Source: Clostridia bacterium (GTDB lineage: Bacteria; Bacillota; Clostridia; TANB77; CAG-508). From it: a DNA stretch of 8,005 nt. Numbering within the stretch: the first letter of the stretch is position 1; each line of letters opens with the position of its first letter. Under the pieces are notes generated by a model that did no database searches, was not told the origin of the DNA, and was given only the letters and a program-made list of their open reading frames with translations. The translations under genes and the position numbers were made by a program. Shown one piece after another: positions 1-5,429 of this stretch. The stretch is taken from positions 1-8,005 of the forward strand of contig CAAGQX010000069.1 of assembly GCA_900772235.1 (NCBI GenBank). The letters are read 5' to 3'.

Positions 1-180
1 AACAGTCCGCCCAATCTCGTCGGAGTTATATATTTATAATAAATTGGACCCACGCCTGACACGCCTACGAAGTTTTTCGGGGGTCTCCAATTTATTCTAA
101 ATATATAAACTCCTGCGTTGGGCTACTTTATTGCCATATAATGCACGAGAATGTTTTGCAATTAGGGACGCGTCTGAATT
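1..180 (-). ncRNA. Structured non-coding RNA, unidentified family, 3' end beyond window
   Basis: No reading frame of useful length is present, but the stretch is richer in G and C than its surroundings and folds extensively. A long helix pairs 22-47 with 87-113 (AU-rich, one bulge at 107, one mismatch 37/97). It sits on a GC-rich helix 9-14/118-123 (GCCCAA with TTGGGC). A 5-bp hairpin pairs 130-134 with 158-162, and its loop carries 145-150 (ACGAGA), which exactly complements 15-20 (TCTCGT) in the internal loop of the main arm, giving a possible pseudoknot. A small apical hairpin pairs 68-71 with 76-79. Partial pairing of 3-5 with 174-176 could close the molecule. The minus strand is chosen because a near-consensus promoter ends just before base 180. 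I cannot match it to tmRNA, RNase P RNA, SRP RNA or a T-box. The raiA-motif class of clostridial RNAs of about 200 nt is an untested possibility. Confidence 0.6.
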
Positions 181-186
181 GAATAA

Positions 187-214
187 ATTATAATTTACCA
201 AGTGCATATGTCAC
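187..214 (-). promoter_or_regulatory. Sigma-A-type promoter of the left-edge RNA
   Basis: Read on the minus strand, GTGACA (214 to 209) matches five of six bases of the -35 consensus. It is followed by a 16-bp spacer and a perfect TATAAT (192 to 187). Transcription would start about 7 bases later, near 180-179, just before the first bases that can pair in the structured region. It lies downstream of the stop codon of the DUF368 gene, so the RNA would have its own promoter. Confidence 0.65.
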
Positions 215-254
215 AAAAAAGCAAAGCACAGCAAGAATAATACCTAACACATAT

Positions 255-968
255 TCAAAAGAAAAGGCAAAACCGTGGAAAAAGAACCAAAACGGAGCCA
301 AGCACAAAACCCAAAATTAAAAAATAAGTATAAGACTTAAAATGTGAAAACAAAAAATTAATTATAAACATAAAAACAACTGCACCTACTGCAAGACCAA
401 TTCCAATGGGAATAAGAATAGAAAAGTTTAAGCAAGAAATGGCAGATAAATAATTGGAATAAATCCCAAGCATAATTAAAATTGCAGTTTTACTAACTCC
501 AGGAATAACAATGCCAGCAGACATAAAAAAGCCAGCTAAAATTAAATATGGAGTAGAAGAAAGAGCAGGTAAGTAAGAACCATTTTTTTCTAAAACAATA
601 AGATAAATACTAAAACAAAGTGAAACTATTAAACACATAATGTGCAAAAAGTTGACTTTGGAAATTTTACTTTGCTTTAGTACAAGAGGAACACTTCCTA
701 AAATTAATCCAATGAAAATATAAGAAGTTATAATGTAAAATTTATTAAAAGCAATTTGCAAAACATAACTTAGCAAAAAAATACTCACAAGAGCTCCAGA
801 TATTATAGGTAAAAGAAAAACGGTATTTTTTTTTATGTCTTTGAAAAAATGTAAAACAGCATCGAGCAATTTTTCATATAAACCAAAAATAACACAAAAA
901 ACCCCACTACTAACACCAGGAAGAATTGCACCAATACCAATTAAAATACCTACCAAAAAGTTTTTCAA
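255..968 (-). CDS. popT: DUF368 family membrane protein, PopT-like undecaprenyl-phosphate translocase
   Basis: A 237-residue, very hydrophobic polytopic membrane protein. DUF368 proteins (PopT) have been shown in other bacteria to return undecaprenyl phosphate across the cytoplasmic membrane, so that the lipid carrier can be reused for wall and polymer synthesis. Two halves echo each other: GIGAILPGVSSG at residues 11-22 with SAGIVIPGVSK at 150-160, each followed by a hydrophobic segment and LY or IY, then IGLILGSVPLV (86-96) with LGFVLGSVLVLF (219-230). This PGVS repeat is typical of the family. The start is TTG (968-966): AGGTGA lies 4 bases upstream and no better in-frame ATG is available. 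The protein is somewhat shorter than many family members, but both repeats are complete. It is transcribed alone, divergently from the genes to the right. The family call is firm; the substrate is inferred from relatives. Confidence 0.85.
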   Translation of the reverse strand: MKNFLVGILIGIGAILPGVSSGVFCVIFGLYEKLLDAVLHFFKDIKKNTVFLLPIISGALVSIFLLSYVLQIAFNKFYIITSYIFIGLILGSVPLVLKQSKISKVNFLHIMCLIVSLCFSIYLIVLEKNGSYLPALSSTPYLILAGFFMSAGIVIPGVSKTAILIMLGIYSNYLSAISCLNFSILIPIGIGLAVGAVVFMFIINFLFSHFKSYTYFLILGFVLGSVLVLFPRFCLFF

Positions 969-972
969 AAAA

Positions 973-978
973 TCACCT
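973..978 (-). promoter_or_regulatory. Ribosome binding site deciding the TTG start of popT
   Basis: On the minus strand AGGTGA precedes the TTG codon at 968-966 by 4 bases (about 7 from the AGG). This is the only good Shine-Dalgarno match near the 5' end and supports a non-ATG start. Confidence 0.6.
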
Positions 979-985
979 AGTAAAA

Positions 986-1015
986 TTTATGTGATAATAT
1001 TTATATTTATGTCAA
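986..1015 (-). promoter_or_regulatory. Candidate promoter for popT
   Basis: The minus strand has a perfect TTGACA (1015 to 1010), an 18-bp spacer and a weak -10 CATAAA (991 to 986). The start would fall near 979, at the ribosome binding site, leaving almost no leader. The -35 is convincing; the -10 is not, and TATTAT, 10 bases from the -35, is too close to serve. Confidence 0.4.
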
Positions 1016-1136
1016 AAGGAGCAGAGGGATTTTGATGCATTGCTTTATAAATTGTAATCTATATGTGAGATTTTTTAAAGTTTACTATATTAACATTAAA
1101 AATTTTTGAAAGCAATACAAATAAAAAAACAAGGGG

Positions 1137-1165
1137 TTGACATAAGCCATAGACAATGGTATACT
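1137..1165 (+). promoter_or_regulatory. Consensus sigma-A promoter of the 93-aa gene
   Basis: TTGACA (1137-1142), a spacer of exactly 17 bp and TATACT (1160-1165) predict a start near 1172. This is among the strongest-looking promoters in the window. It also rules out an in-frame ATG at 1156, which would lie upstream of the transcript start. Confidence 0.85.
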
Positions 1166-1193
1166 ACAAAAAGCAAATACTCAAATTTATTAA

Positions 1194-1201
1194 AAGGGGG
1201 G
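1194..1201 (+). promoter_or_regulatory. Purine-rich ribosome binding site of the 93-aa gene
   Basis: AAGGGGGG lies 11 bases before the ATG at 1213. The spacing is slightly long, but the intervening bases are half of a hairpin (1203-1210 with 1224-1231) that has the ATG in its loop. The site favours 1213 over 1156 as the start. Confidence 0.6.
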
Positions 1202-1202
1202 A

Positions 1203-1231
1203 TTTCTGCACAATGTCATATTATGCAGAAA
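1203..1231 (+). promoter_or_regulatory. Inverted repeat enclosing the start codon of the 93-aa gene
   Basis: TTTCTGCA (1203-1210) and TGCAGAAA (1224-1231) are perfect inverted repeats of 8 bp. They flank a 13-base loop that contains the ATG (1213-1215). In mRNA this would place the initiation codon in a loop next to the ribosome binding site; in DNA it could be a protein-binding dyad. The symmetry is seen directly; a regulatory role is inference. Confidence 0.4.
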
Positions 1232-1494
1232 ACAAAAAATTGGCCGAGGAGGTTGTTAATGCTTACAATGAAGGCGCTCGCCAAGTACTCGACAAAATAG
1301 GGGAAACATACCCTAACAATCCTGTTGTGGCAGAATTGGTCGATGGCTTGAAAAAAAGCCTCGAAGAGGCAGTTCTGGCAGCAGAGTACAATATTATTCC
1401 TGTTGTAACTCGCCACGAACAAAGGAATGATCGCCGTAATGCCCAATATCAGCTTTATAAGGAAGCCTGTAGGCGTGAGGAAAAAAACGACTAA
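1213..1494 (+). CDS. Small alpha-helical protein of unknown function (93 aa)
   Basis: I do not recognise this protein. It is 93 residues, soluble, rich in Glu, Lys, Arg, Ala and Val, with no signal peptide, membrane segment or cysteine pair. It reads as three probable helices: about 3-31, 36-60 and 66-90. The first two have heptad-like hydrophobic spacing; the third is strongly charged (residues 67-92, with RNDRR and CRREE). It is a real gene by context: consensus promoter, purine-rich ribosome binding site, intrinsic terminator 7 bases after the stop. Codon use is foreign to the region: its seven Arg codons are CGC, CGT or AGG with no AGA, and GCC, GAG and CTC are frequent, whereas neighbours use AGA, ATA and TTA. 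That suggests acquisition or selection for high expression. The start at 1213 is preferred to 1156, which overlaps the -10 box. Confidence 0.75.
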   Translation: MSYYAENKKLAEEVVNAYNEGARQVLDKIGETYPNNPVVAELVDGLKKSLEEAVLAAEYNIIPVVTRHEQRNDRRNAQYQLYKEACRREEKND

Positions 1495-1500
1495 ACCCAA

Positions 1501-1536
1501 AAAGAGGACACTGCTAATGCGGTGTCTTCTTTTTTT
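1501..1536 (+). terminator. Intrinsic terminator of the 93-aa gene
   Basis: A stem of 11 to 14 bp pairs 1501-1514 with 1519-1532 (two G-T wobbles) around a TAAT tetraloop, and its 3' side runs into a T-tract that ends at 1536. This is a classic Rho-independent terminator and isolates the small gene from rlmN downstream. Confidence 0.92.
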
Positions 1537-1547
1537 GCAAAATTTTC

Positions 1548-1576
1548 TTGTAATATAAATACTAATATGATAAAAT
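1548..1576 (+). promoter_or_regulatory. Promoter of the rlmN-prpC-prkC run
   Basis: TTGTAA (1548-1553), a 17-bp spacer and TAAAAT (1571-1576), preceded by TGA, fit a sigma-A promoter with a start near 1583. It lies directly after the terminator, and GAAGGAAG (1597-1604) then provides the ribosome binding site for rlmN. Confidence 0.7.
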
Positions 1577-1608
1577 GATAATCGTAAAATTAGATAGAAG
1601 GAAGATAT

Positions 1609-2643
1609 ATGCTAAAAGATAATATAAAAAATTATAATTTAGAAGAATTGCAAAAAATAATAGAAAATTTAGGGGAAAAGAAATATAGAGCAGAGCAAAT
1701 ATTTTCTTGGATATATAAAGAAAATGTTACAAGTTTTGATGAAATGGTTAATTTACCACTTTCACTTAGAAATACATTAAAGGAAAAATTTGATTTACAT
1801 ATATTTAATATAATAACAAAACAAGAATCAAAAGATGGAACTAAAAAATATCTTTTCGATATTTTAGACGGAAATGCAATAGAAACAGTACTTATGGAAT
1901 ATAAACATGGATATACTATTTGTGTATCATCACAAGTTGGATGCAAAATGGGATGCAAATTCTGTGCTTCAACAGGTGTTAAATTTGCAAGGAGCTTAGA
2001 AGCTGGAGAAATTTTGGAACAACTTCAAGCAGTTGAAAGAGATACTGGAATAAAAATATCTAATGTGGTATTTATGGGAATAGGCGAACCATTAGACAAT
2101 TTCGATAATGTACTAAAAGCAGTAGAGCTTATAAATAGCCCTAAGGGTATGAATATTGGAGCAAGACATATTAGTATATCTACAAGTGGCCTAGTTCCTA
2201 AAATATATGAACTAGCAGATAAAAATCTGCAATGCACATTATCTATTTCACTTCATAGTGCATCAGATGAAAAAAGAAGTGAAATGATGCCAGTAAACAA
2301 AGTTTACAATATAGAAGAACTTATGAAAGCCTGCAAATATTATATAGAAAAAACAAATAGAAGAATATCTTTCGAATATGCTTTAGCAAAAGAGAATAAT
2401 GATAATTTAGAAGATGCAAAAGAATTAGTAAAACTTCTGCGTGGAATGCTTTGCCACGTAAATTTAATACCGATAAATAAAATAGATAATGGGAAATATA
2501 CTAAAAGTACAAATGAAAATATAATTAAATTTAGAGATTATTTAAATGATCATGGAATAGTTGCAACAATTAGAAGGGAATTAGGATCAGACATAGATGC
2601 AGCTTGTGGACAGCTAAGGAAAAAAGAGGTGAAAAAATGCTAA
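1609..2643 (+). CDS. rlmN: Dual-specificity 23S rRNA / tRNA adenine-C2 methyltransferase RlmN
   Basis: A radical SAM enzyme that methylates C2 of A2503 in 23S rRNA and, in characterised relatives, A37 of some tRNAs. It acts in the cytoplasm and affects decoding accuracy and the peptide tunnel. The 344 residues match family length. The radical SAM cluster motif is CxxxCxxC at Cys112, Cys116 and Cys119. Cys105 (in CVSSQ) and Cys333 (in ACGQLR) correspond to the resolving and the methyl-carrying cysteines of the mechanism. The SAM-binding MGIGEPL lies at 156-162, and the N-terminal helical domain has the usual YRAEQIFSWIY (26-36). It has its own promoter, a good ribosome binding site and an ATG start. 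The last seven bases of the gene overlap the start of prpC, so the two are translationally coupled. RlmN next to prpC-prkC is a common Firmicute order. The methyl-adding subtype is favoured over Cfr by context. Confidence 0.97.
   Translation: MLKDNIKNYNLEELQKIIENLGEKKYRAEQIFSWIYKENVTSFDEMVNLPLSLRNTLKEKFDLHIFNIITKQESKDGTKKYLFDILDGNAIETVLMEYKHGYTICVSSQVGCKMGCKFCASTGVKFARSLEAGEILEQLQAVERDTGIKISNVVFMGIGEPLDNFDNVLKAVELINSPKGMNIGARHISISTSGLVPKIYELADKNLQCTLSISLHSASDEKRSEMMPVNKVYNIEELMKACKYYIEKTNRRISFEYALAKENNDNLEDAKELVKLLRGMLCHVNLIPINKIDNGKYTKSTNENIIKFRDYLNDHGIVATIRRELGSDIDAACGQLRKKEVKKC
2625..2632 (+). promoter_or_regulatory. Ribosome binding site of prpC inside rlmN
   Basis: AGAGGTGA lies in the 3' end of rlmN, 4 bases before the ATG at 2637. 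It decides the start of prpC against the upstream in-frame ATG at 2604, which would add 11 residues before the conserved MLNFANTNVG beginning and has no such site. Confidence 0.7.
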
Positions 2644-3362
2644 ATTTTGCAAATACTAATGTAGGTAAAGTAAGAAAAATGAACCAAGACTATTACTACA
2701 TAAGCGAAGACGGCTTTCTAAATGTACTCGCAGACGGAATGGGAGGATATACTGGAGGAGAAATAGCAAGTAAACTTGCCACTATTTCTGCGGTGGACTA
2801 TATAGAAAAACATTTTAATAAAAACAAAGATTATGAAAAAGAAGAAATATTAGAAATAATAAAAAATGCAATGGAGTATGCAAACACAGAAGTATTTCAC
2901 AAGGCAAAAGCACAAGAAGAATTAGAACAAATGGGAACAACTTTAGAAATATGCCTAATATATAAAGACAGAGCATTTATAGGTCATATAGGAGATAGTA
3001 GAATATATAGAATAAGAAAAGGAATAATGAGAAAATTGACTAAAGACCATAGCTATGTTCAAACTCTTGTGGAAGATGGAACTATTACAAAAGAAGAGGC
3101 AGAACATCACCCTAAAAAGAATATGCTTATGAAGGCACTTGGATGCGAAGAAAAAGTTAGTGCAGACATAATGGTAAAAGGATTTCTAAAAGACGATATA
3201 ATACTAATTTGTTCAGATGGGCTTACGAATATGGTGCCAGAAGAGAGAATACATTCAATAATAGAAGACGACTTAGAAGGAGCAACACATAGGCTTATAA
3301 ATGAAGCCAATGAAAATGGCGGATTAGACAATATAACTCTTATTATAATAAACAATAATTAA
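2637..3362 (+). CDS. prpC: PP2C-type serine/threonine protein phosphatase PrpC (Stp)
   Basis: A cytoplasmic, metal-dependent PPM phosphatase that removes phosphate from PrkC and its substrates. The 241 residues contain the full bacterial PP2C set: NVGKVRKMNQD (8-18) with Asp18, LADGMGG (31-37) with Asp33 and Gly34, GTTL (100-103), HIGDSRIY (117-124), LTKDHS (134-139), ICSDGLTNMV (191-200) with Asp194, and GGLDNITLI (228-236) with Asp231. The aspartates are the metal ligands of the family. There is no membrane segment and no extra domain. The chosen ATG overlaps the rlmN stop (ATGCTAA) and gives the usual short N terminus. The kinase gene follows after 35 bases, so the pair is presumably co-transcribed and opposes each other's activity. 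Confidence 0.95.
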   Translation: MLNFANTNVGKVRKMNQDYYYISEDGFLNVLADGMGGYTGGEIASKLATISAVDYIEKHFNKNKDYEKEEILEIIKNAMEYANTEVFHKAKAQEELEQMGTTLEICLIYKDRAFIGHIGDSRIYRIRKGIMRKLTKDHSYVQTLVEDGTITKEEAEHHPKKNMLMKALGCEEKVSADIMVKGFLKDDIILICSDGLTNMVPEERIHSIIEDDLEGATHRLINEANENGGLDNITLIIINNN

Positions 3363-3397
3363 AAATGTTCTTGAAAAAATAATTTGGAGGTTGAAAT

Positions 3398-5365
3398 ATG
3401 AATTTAGAAGGAAAAGTTCTAGGAAACAGATATGAAATAATAGAAAAAATAGGTGTAGGTGGAATGGCAACTGTATATAGAGCAAAATGCCACGTACTAA
3501 AAAGAGATGTAGCAGTAAAAATATTAAGAGATGAATTTACAACAGACGATGAATTTATAAAAAGGTTTAATGCAGAAGCACAAGCAGCAGCAAGCCTAAC
3601 TCATCCTAATATTGTATCTGTATATGATGTTGGACACGAAGGAAATTTATACTATATAGTAATGGAACTTGTAAAAGGAAAAACATTAAAAGAAATAATT
3701 GTAGAAGAAGGAGCACTTCCTTGGAAATGGGCAGTGGACTTAGGAATACAAATCGCTAGAGGTTTAGAAGTAGCCCATAGAAACAATATAATTCATAGAG
3801 ATATAAAACCTCACAACATAATAATAACAGAGGACGGAACAGCAAAAGTTACAGACTTTGGAATAGCAAAAGCTGTTTCAAACTCTACTATTACAGCATT
3901 TGGAGCAACCACAGGTTCAGTACATTATTTTTCACCAGAACACGCAAAAGGTGCTCATACAGACCAAAAATCAGACTTATATTCTTTAGGTGTTGTAATG
4001 TATGAAATGGTAACAGGAAGAGTTCCGTTTGATGCAGATACACCAGTATCTGTGGCACTAAAACATATGCAAGAAGAACCAGTAGAGCCAAAAGTATTAA
4101 ATTCATCTATTCCTATGAGTTTAAATAAAATAATACTAAAAGCAATGCAAAAAGAGCCAAGTATGAGATATCAATCTGCAACAGAAATGATAAGAGATTT
4201 AGAAATGTGTTTAAAAGACGAAACAGGAAGTTTTGTAAAAACAAATCCAGAAATAGATGAATTTGCAACGAGAAGAATTTCTTTAAATTACGATAACAAT
4301 GAAACAAAGAAAAGCAATAGAAAAGAAGGAAAATTTGCAAAAATAAAAAAACATTTTGAGGAACACCCAGTTCAAAAATGGATAGCAATAATCGTAACTT
4401 TAATTTTAACATTTGCTTTAGCAATGGGAATAACACTACTTGCATTAAGATCTGGCAGAGTAAAGGATGTAGAACTCCCAAACTTTGTGGAAATGACTTT
4501 AGAGGAAGCAAAAGTAGCAGCAAAAGCAGCAAATGTGGAATTAGAAATACAAGAAGAATTTGATGTAGAAGTAGAAAAAGGAAAAATAGTTAGCCAAAAT
4601 CCACCATACCAAAAAGATTATAAAGTGAAAGAAAATTCAAAAGTAAAAATAGTTGTAAGTAAAGGTCAAGAACTCGTAAAAGCAATTAAAGTAGTTGGTA
4701 TGAAAAAAGATGATGCAGTTAAAGCACTAAAGGAAATTGGACTATTAGCAGAAGCAACAGAAGACTACGACGACGAAGTAGAAAAAGGTTATATTGTAGA
4801 ACAAGATATAGCAGAAGGAGAAGAAATACTAAAAGGAAATACAATTAAATTAAAGGTAAGCCTAGGAATAGAACAAGTAGAAGTTCCAGACTTAACAGGA
4901 ATGACAGAAGAACAAGCCAAAACAGCTTTAACTAATGCAAAACTAAAATGGAAGAGCACAAGCACAACAAGCGATTCTAGCAAAGGCAGTGGTGTAATAT
5001 CACAAACAGTATCACCTAAGAGTATGGTGGATAAAAACACTGAAGTATCAATAACAATAAACACATATAGTGCATTAAAAACAGGAACACTTCATATAAA
5101 TGTAGCATCACTAATAGGTTATAAACCAGAAACAGAGGTAAATGACGAAGGAGAAACTGTAACAAAAAAACCAGGAACAGTAACATTTAAAGTAACAGTA
5201 GATGGAGAACAAGTAGAATCTAAAACAGTAAGTAAAGATTCAAAAGATGTAAGTGTTAATTTCTCAGCAACAGGAACAGTTACAATAAAAGTAATTATAG
5301 ACGGAAGTACAAAAGCAACAAGAGACTTTAATTTAAATAGCCAAACAGAAATGACAATAAGCTAA
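3398..5365 (+). CDS. prkC: PASTA-domain serine/threonine protein kinase PrkC (PknB/Stk type)
   Basis: A single-pass membrane kinase that senses muropeptides or lipid II outside the cell and phosphorylates cytoplasmic targets in wall synthesis, growth and, in spore formers, germination. The 655 residues start with a complete kinase domain (about 11-270): glycine loop GVGGMATVY (19-27), Lys41 in VAVK, Glu60 of helix C, HRDIKPHN (133-140), DFG (153-155), activation loop with TTGSV (171-175), and SPE (179-181). A basic juxtamembrane stretch and one membrane helix (about 328-350) follow. Outside lie three PASTA repeats, roughly 357-423, 426-489 and 492-556, then a Thr/Val-rich beta-type tail (557-655) resembling the Ig-like end of some PrkC proteins. 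The start has GGAGG 7 bases upstream. It pairs with prpC just before it. The usual next gene, rsgA, is absent here; hisS follows instead. Confidence 0.96.
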   Translation: MNLEGKVLGNRYEIIEKIGVGGMATVYRAKCHVLKRDVAVKILRDEFTTDDEFIKRFNAEAQAAASLTHPNIVSVYDVGHEGNLYYIVMELVKGKTLKEIIVEEGALPWKWAVDLGIQIARGLEVAHRNNIIHRDIKPHNIIITEDGTAKVTDFGIAKAVSNSTITAFGATTGSVHYFSPEHAKGAHTDQKSDLYSLGVVMYEMVTGRVPFDADTPVSVALKHMQEEPVEPKVLNSSIPMSLNKIILKAMQKEPSMRYQSATEMIRDLEMCLKDETGSFVKTNPEIDEFATRRISLNYDNNETKKSNRKEGKFAKIKKHFEEHPVQKWIAIIVTLILTFALAMGITLLALRSGRVKDVELPNFVEMTLEEAKVAAKAANVELEIQEEFDVEVEKGKIVSQNPPYQKDYKVKENSKVKIVVSKGQELVKAIKVVGMKKDDAVKALKEIGLLAEATEDYDDEVEKGYIVEQDIAEGEEILKGNTIKLKVSLGIEQVEVPDLTGMTEEQAKTALTNAKLKWKSTSTTSDSSKGSGVISQTVSPKSMVDKNTEVSITINTYSALKTGTLHINVASLIGYKPETEVNDEGETVTKKPGTVTFKVTVDGEQVESKTVSKDSKDVSVNFSATGTVTIKVIIDGSTKATRDFNLNSQTEMTIS

Positions 5366-5382
5366 AAAATATATAAAAATAG

Positions 5383-5408
5383 TTGGGCGGGCTTTAAAGC
5401 CCGTCCGA
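5383..5408 (+). other. GC-rich hairpin between prkC and hisS
   Basis: The 22 bases 5385-5406 form an almost perfect palindrome (stem of about 9-10 bp, one G-T wobble, loop TTAA), extended by a further weak pair or two to 5408. It stands out in AT-rich surroundings. On the plus strand it is followed by an A-run, not a T-run, so it is not a standard terminator for prkC. On the minus strand only interrupted T-runs follow. It may be an attenuator, an RNase-processing or mRNA 3'-end protecting hairpin, separating the kinase from the translation genes. The fold is seen; the role is inference. Confidence 0.5.
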
Positions 5409-5429
5409 AAAAATAGAAAGGAAATATTT

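Noticed and set aside
9..123. The long inverted repeat at the left edge as a transcription terminator or insertion-sequence ends
   Set aside because: There is no T-tract after the helix on either strand, the loop is large and structured, and no transposase is nearby.
835..1035. Plus-strand 66-codon frame opposite the start of popT
   Set aside because: Antisense to a clear membrane protein, with no initiation signals and a low-complexity Lys/Ser/Pro product.
1156..1212. N-terminal extension of the 93-aa gene from an ATG at 1156
   Set aside because: The codon lies between the -35 and -10 boxes of a consensus promoter and has no ribosome binding site; 1213 is better placed.
1216..1500. Minus-strand hydrophobic frame opposite the 93-aa gene
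   Set aside because: The plus-strand gene has promoter, ribosome binding site and terminator; the minus frame starts inside the terminator region and has none of these.
2604..2636. Start of prpC at 2604
   Set aside because: It adds 11 residues with no family counterpart and lacks a Shine-Dalgarno site, while AGAGGTGA serves the ATG at 2637.
4113..4532. Minus-strand leucine-rich frame of 139 codons
   Set aside because: It is the antisense shadow of prkC, whose AAA/GAA-rich codons read as Leu/Phe on the other strand; no ribosome binding site.
5366..5429. T-box or other riboswitch before hisS
   Set aside because: Only 64 bases are available, with no T-box sequence or specifier stem; only a simple hairpin is present.
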